Shown here piece by piece: positions 25,471-35,712 of a stretch of DNA of 64,000 nucleotides; positions within the stretch are counted from its first letter, which is position 1, and each line of letters begins with the position of its first letter. The position numbers were made by a program, and so were the translations under genes. Origin of the DNA: Devosia equisanguinis (GTDB taxonomy: Bacteria > Pseudomonadota > Alphaproteobacteria > Rhizobiales > Devosiaceae); contig NZ_UZWD01000025.1 in assembly GCF_900631955.1 (NCBI RefSeq), positions 124,001-188,000 of the forward strand, given 5' to 3'. The notes under the pieces were generated by a model, which had not been told where the DNA came from, searched no databases, and saw only the letters and a program-made list of their open reading frames with translations.

Positions 25471-26400
25471 TTACTGCGCGGTCGCGCCTTCTTCGGCGGC
25501 GGCGTCCTGGGCATCCTGGGCGTCGAGCGCGGCCTTGAGGGTGGGGTCGGTCACGTCGATGGTGACGCCGCTCATCAGTTCGTCCACCTTCTTGGTGAAG
25601 GTCTGCATCAGCACCTGCTGCTGCAGCTGGCTGGCAACCTGTTCGAAGGGCTGGGGGCTGGACTGGCGCTTTTCCTCGAGCTTGATGATGTGCCAGCCGA
25701 ACTGGGACTGCACCGGCTCGGAAATATCGCCCGGATTGGCCAGGGCAAAGGCAGCGTCCTGGAAGGGCTTGACCATCATGCCGGGGCCGAAGAAGCCGAG
25801 ATCGCCGCCATTGGCCGCGCCCGGATCGATGGAGTTCTCGCGCGCCAGCGTGGCGAAGTCGGCGCCGCCATCGAGCTGGGCCTTGAGTTCCTTGGCCTTG
25901 TCCTCGCTTTCGACCAGGATGTGGCTGGCGCGGATTTCGTCTTCCGGCTTGAAGTCGGCGACATAGGCGTCATAGGCGGCGCGAACGGCTTCCTCGGTCA
26001 CGGCGCCGGCAATGGCGTCGGCAAAATAGGCGCGGCGCAGGGCGCGCTCCTCGAGATATTTGAGGCGCTGGGCGAAAAGGGCAGTCTGGTCCATGCCGGC
26101 AGCCTTGGCGGCGCCCGACATCACCTTCATGTCAATGAGCACGCGCAGAAGGAAGGCGCGGCGCTGCTCGGGCGGCATCTGCGCCAGATCCTGGGCCATG
26201 TCCTCGGCGGCAAAGCTGAGATCGGCCTCGGTGATGGCTTCGCCGCCGACAGTGGCGACTACGGTCTCGGGCGTGACCGTGGCTGCAGGTGCCGGAGCGG
26301 CCGGCGCTGCGTCCTGGGCAAAGCTGGCGGTGAGGGTCGTGGTGGCCAGAAGGGCCGCCAGGCTCAGCGTGCGGACGAGGCGCATGGAATGGGTAAACAT
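25471..26400 (-). CDS. Periplasmic parvulin-type peptidyl-prolyl isomerase
   Basis: A 309-residue exported foldase. A signal peptide (LVRTLSLAALLATTTLTASFA) is cut near SFA-QD. An Ala/Pro linker follows, then a SurA/PrsA-like helical region and one rotamase domain near residues 160-260 (RASHILVE, GGDLGFFGPGMMVKPF, FGWHIIKLEE). The ATG at 26400 places the signal peptide at the N-terminus; the long upstream frame is rejected. It is divergent from secA, a conserved arrangement, and so is linked to exported-protein folding. Confidence 0.9.
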   Translation of the reverse strand: MFTHSMRLVRTLSLAALLATTTLTASFAQDAAPAAPAPAATVTPETVVATVGGEAITEADLSFAAEDMAQDLAQMPPEQRRAFLLRVLIDMKVMSGAAKAAGMDQTALFAQRLKYLEERALRRAYFADAIAGAVTEEAVRAAYDAYVADFKPEDEIRASHILVESEDKAKELKAQLDGGADFATLARENSIDPGAANGGDLGFFGPGMMVKPFQDAAFALANPGDISEPVQSQFGWHIIKLEEKRQSSPQPFEQVASQLQQQVLMQTFTKKVDELMSGVTIDVTDPTLKAALDAQDAQDAAAEEGATAQ

Positions 26401-26795
26401 GAGGGTCTGGTTTCTCCTTGGCCGTCCTTGGGTGGCGACGGCGGAAATTCGGCGTGGCTCGACTGGCACGACAAGGCGGCTAAAATATGCAGGCCGCAAA
26501 TGCCTTCGGCGCATGGCCAAGAGGGGCCCGCATCGGAAAACCGCACGGCGGCGCAGGTGTGGCCCATTTCGCATACGTTGACAAGACACCACCCCGCTCT
26601 TACATCTCACCCGCTTTTTCCAAAGCATGCGTCCGTCGGCGCGCAACGTCACGCCACAGCCATGCGACCACGACAGACCCCGGGGAGCCAAACGGCTTCT
26701 CAAAAGTTGTGACGAGGCGAAGTGGGTCGGCCCGCGCCTGAGACGCGAAGACGCCCCATTGTCCAGCCCCGCCGCCGAAACGAAGGACCATAAAT
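26401..26795. other. 395-bp secA/foldase divergent intergenic region
   Basis: No supported gene is present. It must carry the promoters of both the foldase (minus) and secA (plus). Apart from the promoter-like pair at 26578-26606, I see no strong repeat or hairpin. SecM-like regulators are not apparent. Confidence 0.6.
26578..26606 (+). promoter_or_regulatory. Candidate sigma-70-type promoter upstream of secA
   Basis: A consensus -35 box TTGACA (26578-26583) is followed after 17 bases by TACATC (26601-26606), a partial match to TATAAT. It lies about 190 bases before the secA start. The -35 is perfect and the -10 weak, so the call is moderate. Confidence 0.45.
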
Positions 26796-29492
26796 ATGGC
26801 ACTTGCTGCGCTTGCCCGAAAAATCTTCGGGTCACCGTCCGACAGGCAGGTCAAGCGATATCAGGGCAAGGTGGCGGCGATCAACGCGCTCGAACCAGAG
26901 CTGGCCAAGCTCAGCGACGAGCAATTGCGCGCCCGCACCCAGGAGTTCAAGGCCCAACTGGCCCAGGGCGCCTCGCTCGATGACCTGATCGTTCCGGCCT
27001 TCGCCACGGTGCGCGAGGCCAGCAAACGTGTGCTGGGCATGCGTCATTTCGACGTGCAGCTGATCGGCGGCATGGTGCTCAACGATCGCGCCATTGCCGA
27101 GATGCGTACCGGTGAAGGCAAGACGCTGGTCGCGACGCTCGCCGTCTATCTCAATGCCCTGACCGGCAATGGCGTACATGTGGTGACCGTCAACGACTAC
27201 CTCGCCCGCCGCGACGCCGGCTGGATGGGGCAGATCTACAATTTCCTCGGCCTCAGCTATGGCATCATCGTGCATGGTCTTAACGACCAGGAACGCCGCG
27301 ACGCCTATGCTGCCGACATTACCTACGGCACCAATAACGAATTCGGCTTCGACTATCTGCGCGACAACATGAAATATGCGCGCAACCAGATGGTGCAGCG
27401 CGGCCATGCCTATGCCATCGTCGACGAAGTGGACTCCATCCTCATCGACGAAGCGCGCACCCCGCTGATCATTTCGGGCCCGTCCGAAGACCGGTCGGAG
27501 CTTTACATCAAGGTCGACAGCCTGATGCCGATCATCGGCGAGGACGATTTCGAACTCGACGAGAAGCTGCGCGCCGCCACCTTCACCGACCAGGGCGTAG
27601 AAAAACTCGAAGCGGCGATGACCGAGGCCGGGCTGCTGAAATCGGGCTCGATGTATGACGTCGAGAACGTCATGCTGGTGCACCATGCCAATTCGGCCCT
27701 GCGCGCGCACAAGCTGTTCCGCAAGGACAAGGACTATATCGTCCGCAATGACGAAGTGGTGATCATCGACGAGTTCTCCGGTCGCATGATGCCGGGCCGC
27801 CGCTATTCGGAAGGCCTGCACCAGGCACTGGAAGCCAAGGAGCGCGTCAAGATCCAGGCCGAGAACCAGACGCTGGCCTCGATCACCTTCCAGAACTATT
27901 TCCGCCTCTACAAGAAGCTCGCCGGCATGACCGGTACGGCGCTGACCGAGGCCGAAGAATTCGCCGATATCTACAGCCTCGGCGTCATCACCATCCCGAC
28001 CAATCTGCCGGTGCAGCGTATTGACGAAGATGACGCCATCTATCGCACCGCGGCGGAAAAGTTCGATGCCATCGCCGAGCTGATCAAGGAATGCCAGCTG
28101 CGCGGCCAGCCCGTGCTGGTCGGCACCACTTCGATCGAAAAGAGCGAAATGCTCGCCGACCTGCTGCGGCAGAAGAATGTCGGGCAGATGAACGTGCTCA
28201 ATGCGCGGCACCACGAGCAGGAAGCCTTCATCGTCGCCGATGCCGGCCTGCCCGGTGCCATCACCATCGCCACCAATATGGCGGGTCGCGGTACCGACAT
28301 TCAGCTGGGCGGCAATCTCGAAATGCGCATCGAGAAGGAGGCTGCGGGCCTCGAAGGCGCCGAACGCGATGCCAAGATCGCCGAGATCAAGGCGGTCATC
28401 GCCGAGGAAAAGAAGAAGGCACTGGCCGCTGGCGGCTTGATGGTCATCGGCACCGAGCGCCATGAAAGCCGTCGCATCGACAACCAGCTGCGCGGCCGCT
28501 CCGGTCGCCAGGGCGATCCGGGACATTCGAAGTTCTACCTGTCGCTGCAGGACGACCTGATGCGCATCTTCCCGGTGGATTCTATGGATTCCATGCTCGG
28601 CAAGCTCGGCCTAGAGCAGGGCGAGAGCATCACCCATCCCTGGGTCACCAAGGCTATCGAGCGCGCCCAGGGCAAGGTGGAGTCGCGCAATTTCGACATC
28701 CGCAAGAACATCCTCAAATATGACGACGTGATGAATGATCAGCGCAAGGTCATCTTCGAACAGCGTCTCGAATTCATGGATGCCGAGGACGTCAGCGAAA
28801 CCATCACCGATATGCGCCACGATGTGGTGGCCAATGTCGTCGCCAAGGCCATTCCGCCGCGCTCCTATCCCGAGCAGTGGAACAGCGAAGAGCTCGAAAT
28901 TGCCGCCAAGACCCAGCTCAACGTTGCCGTGCCGGTGCGTGAATGGGCCAAGGAAGAAGGCATCGACGCCGAGATCGTCGAGGACCGCATTCGCGAAGCC
29001 GCAGATGCGCTGATCGCCAACAAGGAAGAGCGCTTCTCCGCCAACATCATGCGGCAGGTGGAAAAATCCATCCTTCTGCAGTCGGTGGATGGGCTGTGGC
29101 GCGAGCATCTGGTGATGCTCGACCATCTCTCCAAGGTGGTGGGCTGGCGCGGTATCGCCCAGCGCGATCCGCTGACCGAGTACAAGCAGGAAGCCTATGA
29201 GCTGTTCCAGGGCCTGTTGGGCAATCTGCGCGAGCAGGTGACCAGCCAGATGGCGCATGTGGAAATCCAGATGCGCCAGCCTGAACCGCCGCCGGCGCCC
29301 GATTTCAGCCGCATGGCCGAAACCCATATCGATCCGCTGACCGGCGAGAATGACGCAGATGGCGACGAGATCACCTCGCCCGAAGGGTTGCCGCCGATCG
29401 ATCCCAAATTGCTGGTCGGCGTGTCGCGCAATGCGCCCTGCCCCTGCGGTTCGGGCAAGAAATTCAAGCACTGCCACGGCGCCTTTGCGTGA
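26796..29492 (+). CDS. secA: Preprotein translocase ATPase SecA
   Basis: SecA drives proteins through SecYEG. The 898-residue protein has Walker A GEGKT in [14 protein letters not shown] near residues 106-119, the DEAD-like [15 protein letters not shown] segment, the MAGRGTDI helicase motif and the C-terminal zinc-binding tail [13 protein letters not shown], used for SecB and lipid contact. Its length fits the family. A terminator follows at 29512. Confidence 0.98.
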   Translation: MALAALARKIFGSPSDRQVKRYQGKVAAINALEPELAKLSDEQLRARTQEFKAQLAQGASLDDLIVPAFATVREASKRVLGMRHFDVQLIGGMVLNDRAIAEMRTGEGKTLVATLAVYLNALTGNGVHVVTVNDYLARRDAGWMGQIYNFLGLSYGIIVHGLNDQERRDAYAADITYGTNNEFGFDYLRDNMKYARNQMVQRGHAYAIVDEVDSILIDEARTPLIISGPSEDRSELYIKVDSLMPIIGEDDFELDEKLRAATFTDQGVEKLEAAMTEAGLLKSGSMYDVENVMLVHHANSALRAHKLFRKDKDYIVRNDEVVIIDEFSGRMMPGRRYSEGLHQALEAKERVKIQAENQTLASITFQNYFRLYKKLAGMTGTALTEAEEFADIYSLGVITIPTNLPVQRIDEDDAIYRTAAEKFDAIAELIKECQLRGQPVLVGTTSIEKSEMLADLLRQKNVGQMNVLNARHHEQEAFIVADAGLPGAITIATNMAGRGTDIQLGGNLEMRIEKEAAGLEGAERDAKIAEIKAVIAEEKKKALAAGGLMVIGTERHESRRIDNQLRGRSGRQGDPGHSKFYLSLQDDLMRIFPVDSMDSMLGKLGLEQGESITHPWVTKAIERAQGKVESRNFDIRKNILKYDDVMNDQRKVIFEQRLEFMDAEDVSETITDMRHDVVANVVAKAIPPRSYPEQWNSEELEIAAKTQLNVAVPVREWAKEEGIDAEIVEDRIREAADALIANKEERFSANIMRQVEKSILLQSVDGLWREHLVMLDHLSKVVGWRGIAQRDPLTEYKQEAYELFQGLLGNLREQVTSQMAHVEIQMRQPEPPPAPDFSRMAETHIDPLTGENDADGDEITSPEGLPPIDPKLLVGVSRNAPCPCGSGKKFKHCHGAFA

Positions 29493-29511
29493 GGCTGGTG
29501 CCACCAATTGA

Positions 29512-29544
29512 AAAGGGCGGTCCTTCGGGGCCGCCCTTTCTTTA
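29512..29544 (+). terminator. Rho-independent terminator after secA
   Basis: AAAGGGCGG (29512-29520) pairs with CCGCCCTTT (29531-29539), followed by CTTTATT. It lies 20 bases past the secA stop. The stem is strong; the T-run is interrupted once. Confidence 0.88.
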
Positions 29545-29583
29545 TTGGGTGCTTGTTCGGCGGGCTAAAGCGCCAGGGCCGGC

Positions 29584-30333
29584 TCAGCAGGTGACCCGAA
29601 TTTCGGCATAGCCGGTGACGCCCTCGTCGCCGCCCGAGGTGACGCCGATCATGCAGCTGGTGCCGGGAAGCGGCATGGTACCCCCGGATACCACCATGGT
29701 GCCATCGGAGAGCGACATGAAGCCATTGTCGACATTGGCAACTGTGATGGCGGTGTTCTGACCGCAAATGGGGTAACTGTCGCCCGCCGCCACCAGGATG
29801 CGCATGCCCGAGGGCAGGCAATCGTCGCCGGCTCCGGCGCTGGTCGGCGCAGGCGTCGCCGTCGAGGGGGCAATGGCGGGCAGTGCAGTCGCGCCACTCC
29901 GCCAGTTCTGTTCGAGAATGGCGAGGCGGTTGGAAAGATCGGACAGCTCGGCGTTGGGGCTGGCGACGGCCGGGGTCGCGGGCGTCGCCGTGCCGATGGA
30001 GCGCGCATAAAGATCAAGGCTCAGCCGCACCTGCGCCAGGTCGGTGGCGAGCCGCAGGGTTTCGCGTCGGGTTTCACTATAGATCCAGGCCGAGGCGGCC
30101 AGCGAGGTGACGCCGACAAGCGCAGCAACGACGCTGAGCGTGGTTGTGGCACGTGGCAGGCGCCGTTGGCGACGAGGCGAGGGGCCATCGAAAGCCTGGC
30201 GCATGCTGGGATCGGCGGCGCCGATGCGGATTTCCGGAGTGACGCTGGCCATGTCGGCCCTGTCGGTCGGGCGTTCGGTTTGCTTGGACTCCAATTGGGC
30301 TCTCCGATCGCTGGTTCGGCTTTGCGTTCCCAT
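29584..30333 (-). CDS. Membrane-anchored protein with four-cysteine periplasmic domain
   Basis: I do not recognise this 249-residue protein. It has a charged cytoplasmic N-terminus, one membrane helix at residues 64-84, a short coiled segment around 90-145, an Ala/Pro/Thr linker, and a C-terminal domain from about 170 with cysteines at 172, 190, 227 and the last residue, 249. The topology places that domain in the periplasm, where two disulfides could form. It follows an L,D-transpeptidase gene by 40 bases on the same strand, so a cell-envelope role is an inference. The start is uncertain: TTG at 30336 and a later ATG are alternatives. Confidence 0.6.
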   Translation of the reverse strand: MGTQSRTSDRRAQLESKQTERPTDRADMASVTPEIRIGAADPSMRQAFDGPSPRRQRRLPRATTTLSVVAALVGVTSLAASAWIYSETRRETLRLATDLAQVRLSLDLYARSIGTATPATPAVASPNAELSDLSNRLAILEQNWRSGATALPAIAPSTATPAPTSAGAGDDCLPSGMRILVAAGDSYPICGQNTAITVANVDNGFMSLSDGTMVVSGGTMPLPGTSCMIGVTSGGDEGVTGYAEIRVTC

Positions 30334-30373
30334 CAAACTGGGGCCGAACTAGGGCCCCGGCCCGCAGCCATGG

Positions 30374-31381
30374 TCAGGAGCGGCGCAGCGGCGGCATGGG
30401 CTTGGGTGCCGTCTTGCCCGAGATGACGGGTGCAATATTGGGGTCCTGTCCGCCACCGCCGAACATGTTGCCGATCCCCGAGAAGAAACTGCCGACGGCT
30501 TCGCCGCGCGCCTTCACGGCTTCGGCCTCGGCTTCCTTCTTCTGCTCGGCCGCGGCATAGCTGCTCATGGCGTTTTCATCGGCCTGCTGCTTGGCGGTCA
30601 GGGCGGCATTCTGGATGGTGGCCGGGCAGGGGCCCAGGGCATTGAGCGGACCGGTGGAGGCGGGATTGAAGATATACTGCTTTTCGCAGACGTCCCAGAC
30701 CGGCGGGGTCTTGGTGACTTCGAACAGATCGTAGCCTTCCTTGATGTCCTTCCAGAAGCCGATGTGCTGGTTCTGGCTGTAGCGGGCCATGTTGGCGGCG
30801 CTCATGCGGAAGGGGAAGGCCTGCAGCTGGAAGCTGGAATTGCCGCCCTTGAAGCTCTCGCGGGCCAGCGCATAGATCTCGGCGATGCCGGCATCGGTCA
30901 TGGCGTAGCAGCCGCGCGAGGAGCAATCGCCATGCACCATCAGATCGGAGCCAGTGCGGCCATGGGCGCGGTCGAACTTGTTGGGGAAGCCGGTATTGAA
31001 GGCCAGGTAGTAATTGGACTTCGGATGCATCAGGCCCGGGGTGATGGTGTAGAAGCCTTCCGGGCTCTGCCGGTCGCCTTCCTTGAATTTGGGGCCGATA
31101 TCGCCGGAGAAGGCGCAGATTTCATAAGCCTTGAACAGCTTGAACTGGCCAGAATTGGTCTTCTTCCAGATTTCGAGGGTCTTTTCTTCCTTGAAGATGC
31201 GCACGACCATCGGCGCTTCGGGCGAAGAGCCCATCGCCTTGAGGCCCGCCACCACAGTGCTCGACAGCGGCTGGTTATGACGGTTGTCGCCGCCCTTGAC
31301 GAAGCCGGCACAGGCGGCCAGCCCGACGGCCAGCCAGACCAGGATCACGAAGGCGCCGAGGCGATGCAAAAAGGAAGACAT
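30374..31381 (-). CDS. YafK-like murein L,D-transpeptidase family protein (lipoprotein)
   Basis: A 335-residue protein with a lipobox LAAC (C24) and a YkuD-type catalytic domain near residues 58-190. The active-site histidine is H150 and the probable nucleophile C158, within HGDCSSRGCYAM, the form seen in YafK/DpaA-type proteins. In E. coli DpaA releases Braun lipoprotein from peptidoglycan, so the action here may be hydrolysis and not cross-linking. The C-terminal 80 residues are helical and charged. Confidence 0.85.
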   Translation of the reverse strand: MSSFLHRLGAFVILVWLAVGLAACAGFVKGGDNRHNQPLSSTVVAGLKAMGSSPEAPMVVRIFKEEKTLEIWKKTNSGQFKLFKAYEICAFSGDIGPKFKEGDRQSPEGFYTITPGLMHPKSNYYLAFNTGFPNKFDRAHGRTGSDLMVHGDCSSRGCYAMTDAGIAEIYALARESFKGGNSSFQLQAFPFRMSAANMARYSQNQHIGFWKDIKEGYDLFEVTKTPPVWDVCEKQYIFNPASTGPLNALGPCPATIQNAALTAKQQADENAMSSYAAAEQKKEAEAEAVKARGEAVGSFFSGIGNMFGGGGQDPNIAPVISGKTAPKPMPPLRRS

Positions 31382-31457
31382 TAGGGAAGTCCAAGGCCCG
31401 TAGGGGGAACAGTTCCGTTATGGGGCAGAGTGGTTACCGGGTCATGACCTGACAGGG

Positions 31458-31472
31458 TTAACCGCCTCTTAC
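31458..31472 (-). promoter_or_regulatory. CtrA-like site upstream of the L,D-transpeptidase gene
   Basis: On the minus strand the sequence is GTAA-N7-TTAA, one base from the CtrA consensus TTAA-N7-TTAA, about 80 bases before the start codon. CtrA controls cell-cycle genes in alphaproteobacteria. Such a short motif can occur by chance. Confidence 0.3.
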
Positions 31473-31579
31473 CATGCAGGGCAAAAGGCCGGAAGCCGGG
31501 GGTGTTCACGCAAGCGTGTGAGTGGGACGGCGGCGGCGACAGGCCGGCAGGGCGCACTGCAGCCGGGGCTAGGAGGCCC

Positions 31580-32569
31580 TCATTGCGGCAAAGCGAATTC
31601 GAGGATGAGGTTGCGCTGCCAGTCGTTGAAATTGTTGTCCGAACCCATGAGGATGCGGGTCTCCCCGCCCGGTGTCTGGTGCACCATCAGGCTTTCCATA
31701 TTGTCGATCTCGGCCCCCTGCGCCGCGAGCAGCAATTCGCCCTTCATGAGATTGCCGGGGCGCACTTCGGCAGCCGGGACGCGGCGCAAATTCATCACGA
31801 AGCTGAACAGCGAGACGCCGCGTTCGAGTACCAGCAGGTCGCCATTGGGCAGGAAGGCGCAATCGGTGGGATTGACGATGGGCGAATTGACATAGCCGAT
31901 CGGTCCCTTGTCGTTGATGCCCAGAAGCCAGCCGCGATGATTGCCATCGGCATCAAGCGCTTCCTCTGTGATCAGGAGGGTCGAGCCGGCAACTGGCGAG
32001 GTCGGCGGAGCGATGCAGATCGATTCCAGCGATTCATTGGTGCGCAGATCGGTCAGCCATTGGGGAATGGGCACTTCCTTGGCCGGGCCGCCAGGCCGGC
32101 CATCGGTGACGGCGAAGTCGGCGACGCGGGTCAGGTGCTCGAAGCTGACGCGCACCCCGGTGGCGACGCCATCGCGCCAGATGGTATCCATGCCCTCTGC
32201 GTCGCGGGCATATTGGCGCGGCAAGGGCGCACCCTTGGAATTCTGGATCGGCTCGATGGTGACGCCGATAAAGCCGAACAGCCTGTCGTCATCGTCATAG
32301 GCCAGGCGCCCGGAGACGAACTGGCCACGATCGGACACAAAGGCGATCTGGTGATCCGGGCCGGTCGTGGTGACGCTGGAGAGGCCGCCGAACATATCAT
32401 CGGGGCTGATCAGGGTCATGCCGCCGCGAAAGATCAGCTTGTCCACCGGCGCATCGAGACCGATGCCCTTGAAGCGCATGACCTGGGCAGCGCTGACCGT
32501 CGCCTCCACCGCCCCGGCCGGCAGAGCCAGGCACGCAAAGAGCGGCAGGAGGGCAGCGACGCGGATCAT
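31580..32569 (-). CDS. Esterase-like activity of phytase family protein, exported
   Basis: A 329-residue protein with a signal peptide ([16 protein letters not shown], cut near GAV-EA) and a beta-propeller-like body typical of the phytase-like esterase family: [30 protein letters not shown] and a C-terminal [15 protein letters not shown]. Family members are periplasmic; their substrates are not established. The first codons overlap the last ones of cobT by 4 bases, so it is translationally coupled to cobT. Confidence 0.8.
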   Translation of the reverse strand: MIRVAALLPLFACLALPAGAVEATVSAAQVMRFKGIGLDAPVDKLIFRGGMTLISPDDMFGGLSSVTTTGPDHQIAFVSDRGQFVSGRLAYDDDDRLFGFIGVTIEPIQNSKGAPLPRQYARDAEGMDTIWRDGVATGVRVSFEHLTRVADFAVTDGRPGGPAKEVPIPQWLTDLRTNESLESICIAPPTSPVAGSTLLITEEALDADGNHRGWLLGINDKGPIGYVNSPIVNPTDCAFLPNGDLLVLERGVSLFSFVMNLRRVPAAEVRPGNLMKGELLLAAQGAEIDNMESLMVHQTPGGETRILMGSDNNFNDWQRNLILEFALPQ

Positions 32570-34455
32570 CCCCGCGCGCGCCGCCGGGTCTGGGCCGGCA
32601 TTTCTTCGTCGAAGAGGGCTGCCAGCTCGTCGGTCAGCGCCCCGCCAAGCTCTTCGGCATCGAGCAGGGTCACGGCGCGGCGATAGTAGCGCGTCACGTC
32701 GTGGCCGATGCCTACCGCTACCAGCTGGATGGGCGAGCGGGTTTCGATATCCTCGATCACCTGACGAAGATGGGCCTCGAGATAATTGCCGGCATTGACG
32801 CTCTGGGTGCTGTCATCGACCGGGGCGCCGTCGGAGATCACCATGAGGATACGGCGCTGCTCGGGGCGGGCCATCAAGCGCTTGCGGGCCCATTCGAGCG
32901 CCTCGCCGTCAATGTTCTCCTTGAGCAGGCCCTCGCGCATCATCAGGCCGAGATTGCGCCGCGCATGGCGCCAGGGCTCGTCGGCGGCCTTGTAGATAAT
33001 GTGGCGGATATCGTTGACGCGGCCGGGATTGGGCGGACGACCGGCCTCGAGCCAGGCCTCGCGGGACTTGCCGCCCTTCCAGGCGCGCGTGGTGAAGCCG
33101 AGGATTTCGACCTTCACGCCGCACCGCTCCAGCGTGCGCGCGAGAATATCGCCGCAGATCGCCGCAATGGTGATCGGGCGGCCGCGCATGGAGCCGGAAT
33201 TGTCGATCAGCAGCGTCACCACCGTGTCGCGGAAATCGGTGTCGTTCTCAACCTTGAAGCTCAAGGCCTGCAGCGGATCAGTGACGACGCGGGTGAGGCG
33301 CGCGGTGTCGAGCAGGCCTTCTTCGAGATCGAACTGCCAGCTGCGGTTCTGCTTGGCCATGAGGCGCCGCTGCAGCTTGTTGGCAAGGCGTGCGACCGCT
33401 CCCGCCAGGTTTTCGAGCTGCTTGTCGAGCAGGGCGCGCAGCTGATCGAGCTCGTCGGGTGGGCACAGTTCGGCCGCCTTGATGATCTCGTCGTATTTCT
33501 GGGTGAAGACCTTGTAGTTGAACTGGTTCGACAGACGCTCGCCGCCATCCTTGGCCGGCGGGGGCATGGGAGCGTCTTCGCCAGCTTCGGCCTCGGCATC
33601 CTCGTCGGCATCGGCCATGTCGGCCTCCATGCCTTCGACGTCGCCGGTATCTTCGCTGTCGCCGGCCTGCTGGTCTTCTTCGCTCTCGGACTGCTCGTTC
33701 TCGCCGTCACCCTGCTCCTGGGCCTGGTCGGCGCCCTGGGCCTGTTCGGGCTGGTTGTCCTCGCTCTCGCCTTCCTCGCCATCGGCGGGGTCCTGCATGT
33801 CGCTTTCAGCGATGAGGTTGAGGTCGCGCAGCACATTGCGCACGGCGCGGGAGAAATCCTCCTGGTCCTCATAGGTGCCCAGCAGCGCCTCGAGCGAGCT
33901 GCCGGCCTTGTTCTCGATCTCGTCGCGCCACAGATCGACCAGCGCATGGCCGGAGGGCGGCACGGCAACGCCGGCCAGGCGCTCACGCAGGATGAGGCCG
34001 AGTGCTTCGGCGAGCGGGGCATCGCCCTTGTCTGCCACTTCGGCGAAATTGGAGCGGAACAGCCTGTCGTCCAGCATTTCGTGGATATTGGCGCCCATGC
34101 CGGGCATACGGATGACGCCCAGGCTCTCGACGCGAGCCTGTTCCAGCGCGTCGAAGGCGGCGCGGGCCTGCGGGTCCATCGGGGCGCGCTTGCGGTGGGC
34201 TTCGGGATCATGGCTGGCCAGGCGCATGGCCATGGCGTCACCCTGGCCGCGGGCAATGGCAATGTCGCGCTTTGTGGGCAGGCGCGGCAGATTGGCCAGC
34301 CGCGCCTTGTCGGAGGTCAGCAACGGCCGGTCGGCGGTGAAGCTGACTTCCAGATCGGCCTTGCCGCCAATGGCGCGCACCGTGGCGCCCATGGCCGATT
34401 TGAAGACCTGGGTCTGGTCGGGCTTGTTGGCTTTGCTGCGCGGGGGAGTGGCCAT
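32566..34455 (-). CDS. cobT: Cobaltochelatase subunit CobT
   Basis: CobT and CobS form the AAA+ chaperone complex that drives CobN to insert cobalt into hydrogenobyrinate a,c-diamide in aerobic B12 synthesis. The 629-residue protein has an N-terminal CobT domain, a long acidic Glu/Asp/Gln-rich stretch near residues 215-310, and a C-terminal von Willebrand A domain with the metal site DNSGSMRG near residue 405. No cobN is in the window. A palindromic repeat lies between cobT and cobS. Confidence 0.95.
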   Translation of the reverse strand: MATPPRSKANKPDQTQVFKSAMGATVRAIGGKADLEVSFTADRPLLTSDKARLANLPRLPTKRDIAIARGQGDAMAMRLASHDPEAHRKRAPMDPQARAAFDALEQARVESLGVIRMPGMGANIHEMLDDRLFRSNFAEVADKGDAPLAEALGLILRERLAGVAVPPSGHALVDLWRDEIENKAGSSLEALLGTYEDQEDFSRAVRNVLRDLNLIAESDMQDPADGEEGESEDNQPEQAQGADQAQEQGDGENEQSESEEDQQAGDSEDTGDVEGMEADMADADEDAEAEAGEDAPMPPPAKDGGERLSNQFNYKVFTQKYDEIIKAAELCPPDELDQLRALLDKQLENLAGAVARLANKLQRRLMAKQNRSWQFDLEEGLLDTARLTRVVTDPLQALSFKVENDTDFRDTVVTLLIDNSGSMRGRPITIAAICGDILARTLERCGVKVEILGFTTRAWKGGKSREAWLEAGRPPNPGRVNDIRHIIYKAADEPWRHARRNLGLMMREGLLKENIDGEALEWARKRLMARPEQRRILMVISDGAPVDDSTQSVNAGNYLEAHLRQVIEDIETRSPIQLVAVGIGHDVTRYYRRAVTLLDAEELGGALTDELAALFDEEMPAQTRRRARG

Positions 34456-34511
34456 TATTACGCTCGTCGGTTGGTACGGCGCATTGGCTTCCCACTGGAA
34501 TGTGGCTCATG

Positions 34512-34610
34512 CGCCCCCTCCCCATTGAGGGGAGGGTCGAGGAGGGGGTGGCTCAGTGATTAACCGATGGACCCCCACCCCCAACCCCTCCCCTCAAGGG
34601 GGAGGGGAGC
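34512..34610. repeat. G/C-run palindromic repeat between cobS and cobT
   Basis: Arms of about 40 bases (34512-34551 and 34571-34610) are imperfect inverted copies built from CCCCTC and GAGGGG units. The centre carries GGTGGCTCAGTGATT, which matches the GGTGG-TCAGTGATT core (read on the minus strand) of the palindrome at 5603-5640, so both belong to one family. In a cobS-cobT mRNA it would form a large stem. Confidence 0.72.
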
Positions 34611-34632
34611 AAGAGGGCCCACATGCTGTATT

Positions 34633-35616
34633 TTAGGCCATCACCGCCAGATTGGCGGAGCTTTCCGGCAGGTCTTCGCCGAAGACGCGCTGGTAGAACT
34701 CGGCAACCACCGGGCGTTCGAGCTCGTCGCACTTGTTGAGGAAGGTCAGGCGGAAGGCAAAGCCGATATCGCCGCCGAAGATGACAGCATTTTCCGCCCA
34801 GGTGATGACGCCACGCGGCGACATGACGGTGGAGATATCGCCATTGATGAAGGCCGAACGCGTAAGGTCGGCCAGGCGCACCATGTTGGAAATCTGCTTC
34901 TTGCCCTTGTCGCTCTCGCCATAGGATTTGTTCTTGGCGAGCACGATGCCGACTTCCTTGTCGTGCGGCAGGTAGTTGAGGGTGGTGACGATGCTCCAGC
35001 GGTCCATCTGACCCTGATTGATCTGCTGGGTGCCGTGATAGAGGCCCGATGTGTCGCCCAGACCGATGGTATTGGTGGTCGAGAACAGGCGGAAGGCCGG
35101 GTGCGGAATGATCACGCGGTTCTGGTCGAGCAGGGTCAGGCGACCGGATTGCTCGAGCACGCGCTGGATCACGAACATCACGTCCGGGCGGCCGGCATCG
35201 TATTCGTCGAAGACGAGCGCCACATTGTTCTGCACGGCCCAGGGCAGGATGCCGTCGCGGAATTCGGTGATCTGCTTGCCGTCCTTGAGGACGATGGCGT
35301 CCTTGCCGACGAGGTCGATACGGGAGACGTGGCTGTCGAGATTGACGCGGACCAGCGGCCAGTTGAGGCGCGCCGCGACCTGCTCGATATGGGTCGACTT
35401 GCCGGTGCCGTGATAGCCCTGCACCATGACGCGGCGGTTATAGGCAAAGCCGGCCAGGATCGCCAGCGTGGTATTGCGGTCGAACAGATAGTCCGGATCG
35501 ATCGGGGGGACATGGCCGGTCCGTTCCTTGTAGCCCTTGACCACCATGTCGGTGTCGATGCCGAAGAGATCCCGTGCCTTGTATTCGGTGTCGGGAAGAT
35601 TGGTGAACTCGGTCAT
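34633..35616 (-). CDS. cobS: Cobaltochelatase subunit CobS
   Basis: CobS is the AAA+ ATPase of the cobaltochelatase. The 327-residue protein has Walker [10 protein letters not shown] near residues 64-72 and Walker [15 protein letters not shown] near 127-140, plus the arginine-finger region downstream. The ATG at 35616 aligns with the usual CobS start; a second ATG 30 bases upstream is possible. It precedes cobT by 177 bases that contain a repeat. Confidence 0.96.
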   Translation of the reverse strand: MTEFTNLPDTEYKARDLFGIDTDMVVKGYKERTGHVPPIDPDYLFDRNTTLAILAGFAYNRRVMVQGYHGTGKSTHIEQVAARLNWPLVRVNLDSHVSRIDLVGKDAIVLKDGKQITEFRDGILPWAVQNNVALVFDEYDAGRPDVMFVIQRVLEQSGRLTLLDQNRVIIPHPAFRLFSTTNTIGLGDTSGLYHGTQQINQGQMDRWSIVTTLNYLPHDKEVGIVLAKNKSYGESDKGKKQISNMVRLADLTRSAFINGDISTVMSPRGVITWAENAVIFGGDIGFAFRLTFLNKCDELERPVVAEFYQRVFGEDLPESSANLAVMA

Positions 35617-35712
35617 GGAAAGGCTCTTGACTGTCAAGGAAAGCAAAGGGAAGGCGGGAGGCTCTATAGCAGCATTGTGACGGGGCGGGTAGCCTCGGAA
35701 GGGCGTGGCGGT

